From: Pseudomonas sp. GV085
GTDB lineage: Bacteria; Pseudomonadota; Gammaproteobacteria; Pseudomonadales; Pseudomonadaceae
NCBI RefSeq assembly: GCF_003050925.1
Contig: NZ_QAOV01000002.1
Span: 310,001-374,000 of the forward strand
Direction: 5' to 3'
Length of the DNA: 64,000 bases
The translations under genes were made by a program, and so were the position numbers. Positions 34,127 to 41,995 of the stretch are shown in pieces (the first letter of the stretch is position 1; each line of letters begins with the position of its first letter). The notes below the pieces were generated by a model. The model ran no database searches. It saw only the letters and a program-made list of their open reading frames with translations, and was not told where the DNA came from.

Positions 34127-34591
34127 ATGATGAAAATACTGGCCCATACCTTAGCGCTCGTTACGATATTGCTGAGCACCAGCGCCCTGGCTGCGACCGT
34201 GGTTCCCCTCAAAGGTCAGACCTCCCAGACCATCCAGCAGGACACCAGTGCCTGCCAGTCCCAGGCCAACGCGCAACATCCGGTACAAAGCACTGTGCCA
34301 TCCGGTGGGCGGGTAAAGGGCGCCGCAACCGCCGCGGTAGCCGGGGCGACCGCGGCGGAAATTCGCGGTCGCCAACATGAAAACCTCTATGACCAGATCG
34401 ACAACGATACCAAGCAAGATTATCGCCAGAACCGCGCACACAGTGCCGCAGCTGCCGGCGCCGTCGTGGGGGCTTCCAGGCAACGCCAGGAGCGACGGCA
34501 GAATCTGAGTGCGAGCGAACAAAGCATCACCGCCAACAACTCCGTCTACAGCAGCTGCCTGCAACAACGTGGCTACGATGTCTTGCCTTGA
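34127..34591 (+). CDS. Exported glycine-zipper protein (paralogue 1)
   Basis: 154 residues. Signal peptide MMKILAHTLALVTILLSTSALA, then VVPLKGQTSQTIQQDTSACQSQA, a glycine-zipper-like SGGRVKGAATAAVAGATAAEIRGRQ, a second one (AAAAGAVVGASRQRQERRQ) and the C-terminus SVYSSCLQQRGYDVLP with paired cysteines. It is clearly related along its whole length to the protein at 43863-44318. These resemble YMGG-like/SlyB-type envelope proteins. Function unknown. Confidence 0.8.
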   Translation: MMKILAHTLALVTILLSTSALAATVVPLKGQTSQTIQQDTSACQSQANAQHPVQSTVPSGGRVKGAATAAVAGATAAEIRGRQHENLYDQIDNDTKQDYRQNRAHSAAAAGAVVGASRQRQERRQNLSASEQSITANNSVYSSCLQQRGYDVLP

Positions 34592-34628
34592 TCGGCGACG
34601 ACAATGGCCTGAAGTGTTTGTGTATGTG

Positions 34629-34690
34629 TTTCCCGGGATTGCGTAAAGAACCAAAAAAAGCCCCGGGCCCTTCATGAAAGGACTCGGGGC
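34629..34690 (-). terminator. Strong minus-strand terminator with dispersed 3' flank
   Basis: GCCCCGAGTCCTTTCATGAAGGGCCCGGGGC folds into a 13-bp stem (one mismatch) with loop TCATG and is followed by TTTTTTT. No minus-strand protein gene ends here. The sequence beyond (34629-34644, TTTCCCGGGATTGCGT) repeats that after the terminator near 3368. Confidence 0.85.
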
Positions 34691-34800
34691 AAAGCCTTAG
34701 AACGAGAGGTGAGGATCGTTTACGCCGCGACAAACAAGCCCTGTACGCGATGTGCGTCAACGCTCCTCGAGATCCATTTAAATCGGTAAAACCCCTGGTT
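34653..34800 (-). ncRNA. Candidate small RNA ending at an orphan terminator
   Basis: About 150 bases of minus-strand sequence lead into a very strong terminator with no open frame of note (a six-codon ATGGATCTCGAGGAGCGTTGA is the only one). Two GGA motifs (TGGATC, GAGGAGC) and an AT-rich region upstream that could hold a promoter are visible. The 5' end is approximate. It could instead be the 3' relic of a deleted gene. Confidence 0.35.
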
Positions 34801-35255
34801 CAAAGCTAATAAGAATCAAAAATAATCTTTCACAAACCTGGCGCACAAAAACACAGTCATTAATTTGTATCCTGATAGTTCAGGCTGAAATAGAAGCCTG
34901 TCGCAACAGCGAGGTTAGTTCATTCAGACGTGGCTCCGCGCAATCCCACCCGCCCGAGCTTGCAGTTTTCGGATAGCGCAGATAATCCATTCCAAGCATT
35001 ATTCACGGTGTCCAAATCAAAAGCCGTGGGTCATCCAGCAATGCTTTTCCCTTGTTTGATTCAACTGATACCTCTGACAGGCCGGGCTGCTTGCCGCACG
35101 GCACGCCTCTGAAACGAGCCAGTCCGGCATTGTAAATGTGACACACAGTGCACCTTCCGCCTGGCCCTCATCTTCGTTCACCTCGCAGACCAGAATGCAT
35201 CGAGCCAAATCCGGCCCCTATACTCAGGCCAGTACCGCCTGAACGGAAGATTTCT
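34801..35255. other. Intergenic region upstream of the ToxR-like regulator
   Basis: No gene is supported. The AT-rich part around 34800-34880 is the plausible promoter area of the small RNA candidate. Confidence 0.35.
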
Positions 35256-36077
35256 ATGAGCTACACCTTCAAGTTGAAAAATGGCGCCGTGGCGGTATTC
35301 GACCCGGACAGCGCCATGCTTTCCATTACAACACCCCATGGAGATGTACAAAATTCCACGTTAGGTAGAGCTGAGTCGCGTCTGTTGGACCTGCTGCTCA
35401 CGGAGCCAGGTGTCACTAAAAGCCGCGATGAAATCATCGAGTACACCTGGAATGACCGCGTGGTTGCCTCCGGCAGTTTGAACCAAACGGTTTTCTCGCT
35501 ACGCAATATTCTCAATGACAGTCGGGATCACGAGATCCTGATGACTGTTCCTCGACGCGGATACTGCTTCAACCGGCATTGTGTAGTCGATGCAGCAGCA
35601 GATGTACCAGCACCCTCAGAGCAAACAGTCCAGCCACCCGCCCCCATCCCTGGACAACTACCGCCACCTGGTAGTGATGGGCTGCTTGCGCCCTCAGGTA
35701 AAACCAATAAATCCACTCGCATTACAAAGGCCCAGCTGATCGCTTATATGGTTACGCTGGCAGTCGTTGCCTTTACTATTTTTCAATTCGACTTCGACAC
35801 GCCAAGAATTGAAATTTCCAGCGTCGACAAGAATGGACTGGTCATTCACGCCGTGGGCAGCGATCTTGCCGAGGCTCAAGCGCTCATGGATCTGTCGGTC
35901 AAACAAACTGAACAGTTACCGCCAAACCTGAAGGGCCAGGTCTGGATCAACCTGTATAAAGCCAATTATTCCGTTTCGTGCATTCGCCCGGATCTAAGCA
36001 CTGCAAATCTGCAATTGAACAGCAGCGAAAGAGACCTCGCCTTGATGATTCGTCAATGTCTGGAAGTCACCTTATGA
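35256..36077 (+). CDS. ToxR/CadC-like membrane-bound winged-helix regulator
   Basis: 273 residues from the ATG at 35256 (GGAAG seven bases upstream). A cytoplasmic OmpR-type winged helix spans about residues 20-110 (ESRLLDLLLTEPGVTKSRDEIIEYTWNDRVVASGSLNQTVFSLRNIL...MTVPRRGYCF). A Pro-rich linker (PSEQTVQPPAPIPGQLPPPG), one membrane helix (AQLIAYMVTLAVVAFTIFQF, about 162-181) and a short periplasmic domain follow. This is the ToxR architecture: an envelope sensor acting directly on DNA. Its stop overlaps the start of a small membrane protein, recalling ToxR-ToxS. Confidence 0.88.
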   Translation: MSYTFKLKNGAVAVFDPDSAMLSITTPHGDVQNSTLGRAESRLLDLLLTEPGVTKSRDEIIEYTWNDRVVASGSLNQTVFSLRNILNDSRDHEILMTVPRRGYCFNRHCVVDAAADVPAPSEQTVQPPAPIPGQLPPPGSDGLLAPSGKTNKSTRITKAQLIAYMVTLAVVAFTIFQFDFDTPRIEISSVDKNGLVIHAVGSDLAEAQALMDLSVKQTEQLPPNLKGQVWINLYKANYSVSCIRPDLSTANLQLNSSERDLALMIRQCLEVTL

Positions 36078-36556
36078 AGTTCGGAATTCCGCAAGCCGTT
36101 CACTGGCCCCTTATAGGCTTGATCAATGCATTGTGCATTTTCTCTTTTGTCTATTCACCTTCGCACTACATGGAAAATACCAGTTACCAGACAAAATCCC
36201 GACAATGGCTGGAGGATCTCAATCAACTCAACACCGAAGAGTACCTCACTATCGGGCATGGTCGACTCACGGGGACTACGCTTGAAAGCCTGAATGGAAA
36301 AATCCGCAATGCGACCATCTCGGCGAATATAATCGGAGAAAACAATACACACGTCGAGATAAAAGTCAGCAATATCAAACTCAGCCAGGACAATGAACTT
36401 TTTGCCATTGAAAAGACCCCTGACCTGTTTTTCAGACGTCAATATGTCTTGCAAGAAGGCGCCATTCTAAACTACGAATTGATCCCGACCCAGGATAAAA
36501 ACGCCGTGTGTTTTTACATCCATGAACTTGGCCGCTTGCGCTGCATGAACCATTAA
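36074..36556 (+). CDS. Small bitopic membrane protein, ToxS-like partner
   Basis: 160 residues starting at the ATG that overlaps the regulator stop by four bases. One N-terminal membrane helix (VHWPLIGLINALCIFSFVYSP) is followed by a periplasmic domain of about 130 residues with two late cysteines (NAVCFYIHELGRLRCMNH). Size, topology and coupling match ToxS, although sequence similarity cannot be judged. It may stabilise or gate the upstream regulator. Confidence 0.72.
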   Translation: MKFGIPQAVHWPLIGLINALCIFSFVYSPSHYMENTSYQTKSRQWLEDLNQLNTEEYLTIGHGRLTGTTLESLNGKIRNATISANIIGENNTHVEIKVSNIKLSQDNELFAIEKTPDLFFRRQYVLQEGAILNYELIPTQDKNAVCFYIHELGRLRCMNH

Positions 36557-36739
36557 TCGGGCTGCCACAGCGACTCGATGCCCGCCTGGCACAGCGTCAC
36601 ATCAAAGAATTCTCAAACAAAAATAATACTTATTGATTTGAATCAAACGCCTCTCCTGCCAAAAATCCCTCGCCGATAATCCTTGGAGTCGAGCCTGCTT
36701 GATTCTCGTCCGGGACAATGCCCTATACAGGAGAATCAA

Positions 36740-37039
36740 GTGAACGCCATGCATTTCCTGCGAACCCATCATTCGACGACTTTCGGATTCCTGGGGGTTG
36801 TATTTTTGTCTGCCATGCCACTTTATTCGTTAGCTCACGACGAGCACTCCGTCGAAAGCACGACCATTGAATATTACGAAATCGAAACAACCCCGGATGA
36901 TCGCCAGAAACTATCGCATCTGAAAATCCATAGTGAGAATGAGTATCACACGGACGATCAGGACAGTGATTTTCCTCTCTCCACCCCACCACAAGGTGAT
37001 ACCGGCACGAGTTACGCCAGCTCGCTCATATTACTCTGA
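36740..37039 (+). CDS. Small exported acidic protein
   Basis: 99 residues from a GTG at 36740 with AGGAG six bases upstream (VNAMHFLRTHHSTTFGFLGVVFLSAMPLYSLAHDEHS). A signal peptide is followed by an acidic, His-containing mature part of about 65 residues (EYYEIETTPDDRQKLSHLKIHSENEYHTDDQDSD). Unknown family; could bind divalent metals by composition only. Confidence 0.6.
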   Translation: MNAMHFLRTHHSTTFGFLGVVFLSAMPLYSLAHDEHSVESTTIEYYEIETTPDDRQKLSHLKIHSENEYHTDDQDSDFPLSTPPQGDTGTSYASSLILL

Positions 37040-37217
37040 CGTGCAGGGTGTAACCCGGTGCAAGCAGTGTTTTGACCATTCTGACGACCTCATAAATATG
37101 AGTTATTGACTTTGGCAGACTCCATCGGGGTGAGATTATTTTCAGGCCAGGTCGTGGCAGAGATGCAGCTGACATTCTGCTCTGCCTGAATAAACTGTTC
37201 ATAAGGAAATCGCCTCG

Positions 37218-37550
37218 ATGCTACTGAAAAACTTCGTCACCGTGTCGTTTGGTTTATTGCTTTCTCTCAAGGCCATGGCCGACGACAAGGGTGTCTACAG
37301 TACCAAATTGACGAGTGTTGAAACCAACAAGAAGGTCCCAAGTGCAGTGAAAACCAGCTATCAGGTAAAAACCGGTTATCGTATTGACAACTTTTACGCC
37401 TTTACAGCTGCAGCCATTGACCCGATGAAACCCCAATCGCAGATCTTCAGTTCGGAAATTGACCCGCGCAACGTTCAACACATGGACGATTCACCGTTGG
37501 GCAGCAAGTATGCATTTTCGGCGGAGCTGGAACTGATCCGGGGACTCTGA
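37218..37550 (+). CDS. Truncated outer-membrane beta-barrel paralogue
   Basis: 110 residues. The signal peptide and mature start MLLKNFVTVSFGLLLSLKAMADDKGVY align with MLLRNLGFASLLSLLSFQALADDKGLY of the 166-residue barrel at 40545, as do TSYQVKTGYRIDNFYAF versus TSYKVYAGYRVNSYLAF. After about 70 residues the similarity ends and several strands are missing, so it is probably a degenerate copy. Confidence 0.65.
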   Translation: MLLKNFVTVSFGLLLSLKAMADDKGVYSTKLTSVETNKKVPSAVKTSYQVKTGYRIDNFYAFTAAAIDPMKPQSQIFSSEIDPRNVQHMDDSPLGSKYAFSAELELIRGL

Positions 37551-37644
37551 CAACCCGTTCAAAGCCAATGGCAATGGGGTCGATCTCACCGACAGCAAGG
37601 ACGCCGAATCGCGTATCTTCTCCATGACTGCCCGCCAGGCTTGA
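37549..37644 (+). pseudogene. Orphan coding fragment after the truncated barrel
   Basis: In another frame directly after the stop, DNPFKANGNGVDLTDSKDAESRIFSMTARQA and a stop are open with coding-like codon use. It may be the end of a foreign gene fused here by deletion. Origin unknown. Confidence 0.35.
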
Positions 37645-37677
37645 CCCTAATCATTTAACAGATGAGCCTTCAATTTC

Positions 37678-38643
37678 ATGAGTATCGCACCGCCCGACGA
37701 GATCTTTCATTTGTCTTCTGCCTTGCCGAGCCAACTGAACAGAACAATAGGCAAATGGGAAATGAGCCTTATTCCGACCGAGCAAGAGGCGCGCATTCGG
37801 CAACATAAACTCTTTCACAGCCCGGAGCTGCAGTGCAGTCGCCTTGAGTTCGACTCATCCGTGACGCTGGTCAGTACTGTCCCTGCCGGATTCGTGACAT
37901 TCGCCATCTCGCAGCCCCCGATTGGACGCCCCGTCGTAAACAATCACAAACTACGGCCTGACGAAATCATCGTACTGCACAGCGATGAATCGGTGCATTA
38001 CACTTGCGAGCCGAATGAAACACTTTTCAGCATAACCACAACACTGGAAAACTATGACCGGTGCCGCCAACATCACGCTGTCATAGATATACTTGCCAAC
38101 AGAACACAACACAGCTTCCAGGCTGAAAACTTTCAATTCATACAATCTGCCGTTCAAGCCATCAGCGCTTGCTGTGGCGACATCAACGACTCTGATTCTT
38201 CACAGCACAGCGAAGCAGAGGGTTCCGCGATTGAACGTGCCGTGCTTGCTGCTCTATTGCAGTCGTTGACACCCGCTGGTGGCTTCAGCCGTAAAGTCCC
38301 GACAAGAAGAAAGGTGGCGATAGAAGCCATAGAGTACATTCATGAAAACACAAAAAAAACGCTCACTATAAAATCGCTGGTAAGGCAACTTGATACCACC
38401 ACTCGCACCCTGCATTTTGGCTTTATTGAAACGTTCGGGATGTCGCCAATCGCTTACATCAGAAACCTGAGACTCGCCAGTGCCCGCCGCGATCTGATTA
38501 ATAAAACGTGGCCCACCGTGACAGAAACCGCGATGTTCTGGAATTTCCACCATCTGGGTCGATTTTCCAAGGCGTATCAGATTGCTTACGGAGAGACTCC
38601 GTCAGAAACGGCCAGGCGCAACTCAGCCAAGCCCTGCAAATGA
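37678..38643 (+). CDS. AraC-family regulator
   Basis: 321 residues. The AraC DNA-binding domain is at the C-terminus: IEYIHENTKKTLTIKSLVRQLDTTTRTLHFGFIETFGMSPIAYIRNLRLASARRDLIN and TVTETAMFWNFHHLGRFSKAYQIAYGETPSETARR, resembling EutR/GadX-like members. N-terminal cupin-like sensor without recognised ligand. It lies between envelope genes and a phosphodiesterase gene of similar, lower GC. Confidence 0.85.
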   Translation: MSIAPPDEIFHLSSALPSQLNRTIGKWEMSLIPTEQEARIRQHKLFHSPELQCSRLEFDSSVTLVSTVPAGFVTFAISQPPIGRPVVNNHKLRPDEIIVLHSDESVHYTCEPNETLFSITTTLENYDRCRQHHAVIDILANRTQHSFQAENFQFIQSAVQAISACCGDINDSDSSQHSEAEGSAIERAVLAALLQSLTPAGGFSRKVPTRRKVAIEAIEYIHENTKKTLTIKSLVRQLDTTTRTLHFGFIETFGMSPIAYIRNLRLASARRDLINKTWPTVTETAMFWNFHHLGRFSKAYQIAYGETPSETARRNSAKPCK

Positions 38644-38713
38644 TGATTAATAATTTCCTTTGATTAACCACAGGGACCCACCATTGCTTATTTGCCCATT
38701 CAAGGAAATAAGC

Positions 38714-38818
38714 ATGCATCATCGAATAAACACACTGCCGCTCAAGCAGAAAATCATTCTGTGCATTACCGCCTATGCCAGCGGCATCTTATTGGCAGGG
38801 GTAATTGACTGGTACTGA
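38714..38818 (+). CDS. 34-residue membrane peptide
   Basis: MHHRINTLPLKQKIILCITAYASGILLAGVIDWY, preceded by AAGGAAATAAGC. A basic N-terminus and one hydrophobic helix predict an inner-membrane miniprotein. It lies 60 bases before the EAL gene and may be co-transcribed with it. Confidence 0.5.
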   Translation: MHHRINTLPLKQKIILCITAYASGILLAGVIDWY

Positions 38819-38878
38819 AGACGTTTAATCCGCGACTACAGGGTGCACAGTGAAATATTGATACCTCGGGGTTTTTCG

Positions 38879-40474
38879 ATGATTGCCGCATATAAAGCGT
38901 TACCTGGAAGGCACGCAGTCACTGTATGCCTGATTGCTGCGACGTGCTGGGCTGCATGGTTCTGTGCTGGAGGACTGGCTGAGCAATTCATCGCTCGGAA
39001 GTTGAATAACGTTTCTGCCGATCTGCGTGCGGCTCAAGTAGAACCTAATGCGCAGATCGACAAAGTACTGGAAACCCTCGGCGATCTCGATCGTTCGGGC
39101 CAGGAATGCTCCGCCGAGCAATATTCACAACTGGCCGACCTGGTCAAGAACCTGCGATTTGTCGATCAAGCGGCAATTCAGTTGCCCAATGGCAAGATCT
39201 GTTCCTCCTACGGACAAGAACTCCCTTCAGTACTGGCAGGTAATGAGAAGCGCAAGTTCTCAATTGGAAGACGAACTTATTGGGTAGGTTCCGACCACGC
39301 AGCTTCTGCGGACACCGACTTCATCATTGTGTCGGAACAGTCAACCTACGTCTGGGCAAACAAGAAGATCCTGCTCGACAACTTGAAGTTTCCCGAGGAC
39401 CTGCAACTGGACCTGATCGGCCCCGGCGGCGCAGTGCCCATTGCCTCCACGGGCCCTCGGCCGCTGGCGATGCAGAAGCCGTTTCACCTTGAAGAACTGG
39501 TTACCTCGGCAGACAAGGTCCTGATCGCCTTTGCGGGCAACCGAAATGAACTGATCTCGGTCATTTCTCTTCCATTGAACTACCTGACAAGTCTCAAATT
39601 CAAATTATTCATTGGCCTTGTGTGCGTGTTCGCAGCGCTGCTCTTGCTCGCAAGGTGTATTCAACGACATTACACCTCTATCGCCGTACGGCTTCGCAAT
39701 GCCATAAAAGCCAACACGCTGGGTGTTCACTACCAGCCTATCGTTAACTTGACGACGGGCTATCTGGTGGGCGCCGAAGCACTTTCTCACTGGAGCGACA
39801 ACGGCACCCACGTGCCTGCGGATGTTTTCATTCCAGTGGCAGAAAAATCTGACTTGATCCGCAAACTGACGCGCTCGGTGATTCGACAAGTGGCTGAGGA
39901 TTACAGCACCTACCTTTGGGCGTGCAAGGACTTCTACATTACGGTCAATCTTTGCGCCCAGGATATTCAGGACCCGAGCTTCCCAGACTATGTGGCCAGC
40001 GTGCTGGCAACCTACAACATGCCTGTGTCCGCCATGGCCTTTGAAATCACCGAAAGGACGATGCTCGATCAGAAGCCTGCCGCCATGCAATTGCGACGGC
40101 TTCGTGCGTGTGGACATCGCATTGCCGTGGACGACTTCGGTATCGGCTATTCCAACCTCTCGCTTCTGGATTCGGTGCCTTTCGACATTCTGAAAATAGA
40201 TCGCTCATTCATCGCAGACGACAAGATCGCTGCCGAGGATGCCTTGTGGCGACACATTGCCCGGTTGGCCAAATCGCTAAGACTCAAGGTCGTGGCCGAA
40301 GGTGTCGAGACTCAGGAGCAACTGCCGCATCTGGTTTCGGAGGGGGTTGTATTGGCGCAAGGCTGGTTGTTCTGCAAAGCGCTACCTGTTCAAGCACTGG
40401 CAAGACGCTACTTTCAATGCCCGGCAAACATCCCGCCTCACGACGCAAAAATATCAATCAATGACTTCTATTAA
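38879..40474 (+). CDS. CSS-motif EAL cyclic-di-GMP phosphodiesterase
   Basis: 531 residues from the ATG at 38879 (GGGG upstream); a GTG at 38843 would add 12. Two membrane helices (about 12-34 and 240-262) bracket a periplasmic CSS domain with the redox-active motif GKICSSYGQ. The cytoplasmic EAL domain has GAEALSHW, VNLCAQDIQDP, FEITERTMLD, DDFGIGYSNLSLLDSVPFDILKIDRSF, VVAEGVETQEQ and AQGWLFCKAL, all metal and catalytic residues intact. It should hydrolyse c-di-GMP, with activity tuned by disulfide state in the periplasm. Confidence 0.93.
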   Translation: MIAAYKALPGRHAVTVCLIAATCWAAWFCAGGLAEQFIARKLNNVSADLRAAQVEPNAQIDKVLETLGDLDRSGQECSAEQYSQLADLVKNLRFVDQAAIQLPNGKICSSYGQELPSVLAGNEKRKFSIGRRTYWVGSDHAASADTDFIIVSEQSTYVWANKKILLDNLKFPEDLQLDLIGPGGAVPIASTGPRPLAMQKPFHLEELVTSADKVLIAFAGNRNELISVISLPLNYLTSLKFKLFIGLVCVFAALLLLARCIQRHYTSIAVRLRNAIKANTLGVHYQPIVNLTTGYLVGAEALSHWSDNGTHVPADVFIPVAEKSDLIRKLTRSVIRQVAEDYSTYLWACKDFYITVNLCAQDIQDPSFPDYVASVLATYNMPVSAMAFEITERTMLDQKPAAMQLRRLRACGHRIAVDDFGIGYSNLSLLDSVPFDILKIDRSFIADDKIAAEDALWRHIARLAKSLRLKVVAEGVETQEQLPHLVSEGVVLAQGWLFCKALPVQALARRYFQCPANIPPHDAKISINDFY

Positions 40475-40544
40475 CCCCTCACGGCCCCTCAAATGCTCGC
40501 CGAACCCTAACACCTGACAAACCTGTACAAGGACTCCACCACAC

Positions 40545-41045
40545 ATGCTACTTCGAAACCTTGGCTTCGCTTCACTGCTATCGTTGTTGTCTTTTCAGGC
40601 GCTCGCCGATGACAAAGGTTTATATCTTGGAGCTGGCGTAAGCAGCATACAGACCGACGAATCCAGACTGGACGACGACGACACCAGCTACAAGGTTTAT
40701 GCCGGGTATCGCGTCAATAGTTACCTGGCCTTCGAGGGGGCCTACGTCGACCTGGGTCAATTCAAGGACAAGAATGTCGATTTCGAAGGCAAATCGGCTC
40801 AGGCTGCCGCCCATGTCGGCTTTCCCCTGGGCGATCGGATGCGGGTATTCGGCAGTGTCGGTGCTCACGCCTGGGACGCCGACGGCAATGCCACCGACGA
40901 CGATACCGGGGTTGACCTGACCTACGGTGTGGGCCTTGAGGTCGATGTCTTTCGCAACATCGGCCTGCGCGCTGAATACGAAGTCCTGGAGGTCGGCGAG
41001 ATCGACCTGAACCAGACGACCGCATCCGCCTATATGCTTTTTTAA
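40545..41045 (+). CDS. OmpA/AcfA-like eight-stranded outer-membrane beta-barrel
   Basis: 166 residues. Signal peptide to ALADDKG, then alternating amphipathic strands (LYLGAGVSSIQTD, TSYKVYAGYRVNSYLAFEGAYVDLG, SAQAAAHVGFPLGDRMRVFGSVGAHAW, DLTYGVGLEVDVFRNIGLRAEYEVLEVG) ending ASAYMLF with the C-terminal Phe required by the BAM complex. A shortened relative lies at 37218. Confidence 0.88.
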   Translation: MLLRNLGFASLLSLLSFQALADDKGLYLGAGVSSIQTDESRLDDDDTSYKVYAGYRVNSYLAFEGAYVDLGQFKDKNVDFEGKSAQAAAHVGFPLGDRMRVFGSVGAHAWDADGNATDDDTGVDLTYGVGLEVDVFRNIGLRAEYEVLEVGEIDLNQTTASAYMLF

Positions 41046-41268
41046 CACCGCTACAACTGAGCGGCCTTGCCGGTCGCTCAACGCACTCTGCGCAACGCGC
41101 ATTCCCCGCCCCGCCTGCTCCCGCGATGACTTCTTGCACCCGACATCCTGACAGATCACCCCGCTCAATGACCGAGTACTGGAGATCGGCAGCCCCCGCG
41201 CCAGTCAACTGATGAGGGAAAGTGGATTTTGAAGGCTGGACCTGAGATTCGCCCCTTGCTTGCAGGCG
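41046..41268. other. Intergenic region between the barrel gene and the toxin gene
   Basis: No gene seen. Both flanking genes end here (convergent). Confidence 0.35.
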
Positions 41269-41544
41269 CTATCGATGCTCGCGTGTATGCCACAAGCGCA
41301 GCAGATAGATCGTTGAATGCTGAATTTCATATCGAAGTTCATAGTGGCCGATCAGAATTCGCCGCACATCCCGTGGGTCGAACTCCTCCAGACGCTCTCC
41401 AATGCGCGGGTTGGCCAGCAACGTGCCTGGAGCAGCAATCAGCTGTTGAACCGTATGGGCAGCGGCAGGTTGATTGACGGAGGCTAGAAACTCGTACAAA
41501 CGGGCTACATCAGAAAGCGCCTTGTCAGTCCACTTCAACTCCAT
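41269..41544 (-). CDS. ParE/RelE-superfamily toxin
   Basis: 91 residues from the ATG at 41544, which shares one base with the antitoxin stop (TGATG). MELKWTDKALSDVARLYEFL, PRIGERLEEFDPRDVRRILIGHYELRYEI and IYLLRLWHTREHR are the ParE fold with the conserved Arg and Tyr. ParE members poison DNA gyrase, although the target here is inferred from family only. Downstream member of a toxin-antitoxin pair. Confidence 0.9.
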   Translation of the reverse strand: MELKWTDKALSDVARLYEFLASVNQPAAAHTVQQLIAAPGTLLANPRIGERLEEFDPRDVRRILIGHYELRYEIQHSTIYLLRLWHTREHR

Positions 41545-41816
41545 CAGCGCGGCACCGGTAACGGAGATTCTGTGCTGAGACTTTCGGCCCATGCCTGGAC
41601 AGCCTGATGGTCGATAACACGACCGGCATCCACATCGGCCAAGGCTTCACGGGTCAGACGACTGCGTTCTTCTTCCTGATCCAGCCACGCCGACAGGGCC
41701 TGCTTGACGATCCAGTTTCTAGAGCGATCCAGACGCTCAGCGAGCTGATCAACCCGTTCGGCCAGGTCAACCGGGACGTGTGCCGTCACTGAGCGGGTTT
41801 TGACGGTAGTAGCCAT
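41544..41816 (-). CDS. ParD/CopG-type ribbon-helix-helix antitoxin
   Basis: 90 residues. SVTAHVPVDLAERVDQLAERLDRSRNWIVKQALSAWLDQEEER is a ribbon-helix-helix DNA-binding domain and the C-terminal tail would wrap the toxin. It should repress its own operon. First gene of the pair, translationally coupled to the toxin. Confidence 0.9.
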   Translation of the reverse strand: MATTVKTRSVTAHVPVDLAERVDQLAERLDRSRNWIVKQALSAWLDQEEERSRLTREALADVDAGRVIDHQAVQAWAESLSTESPLPVPR

Positions 41817-41995
41817 GACATTTGCTCCAGTGCCGCGAGATGCAGCAGATACCGGTTAACGTTATTCAGATTGCTTCAATATGAACCAGATTAAATCACA
41901 TCTGATAACCCAGGGTGGTCAAGCACGATAGGTGGTCATCGCGCATAGCATGCAGCCCAAGCTCGATCATGTTGCGAACTCCCTTTCAGACGTAA

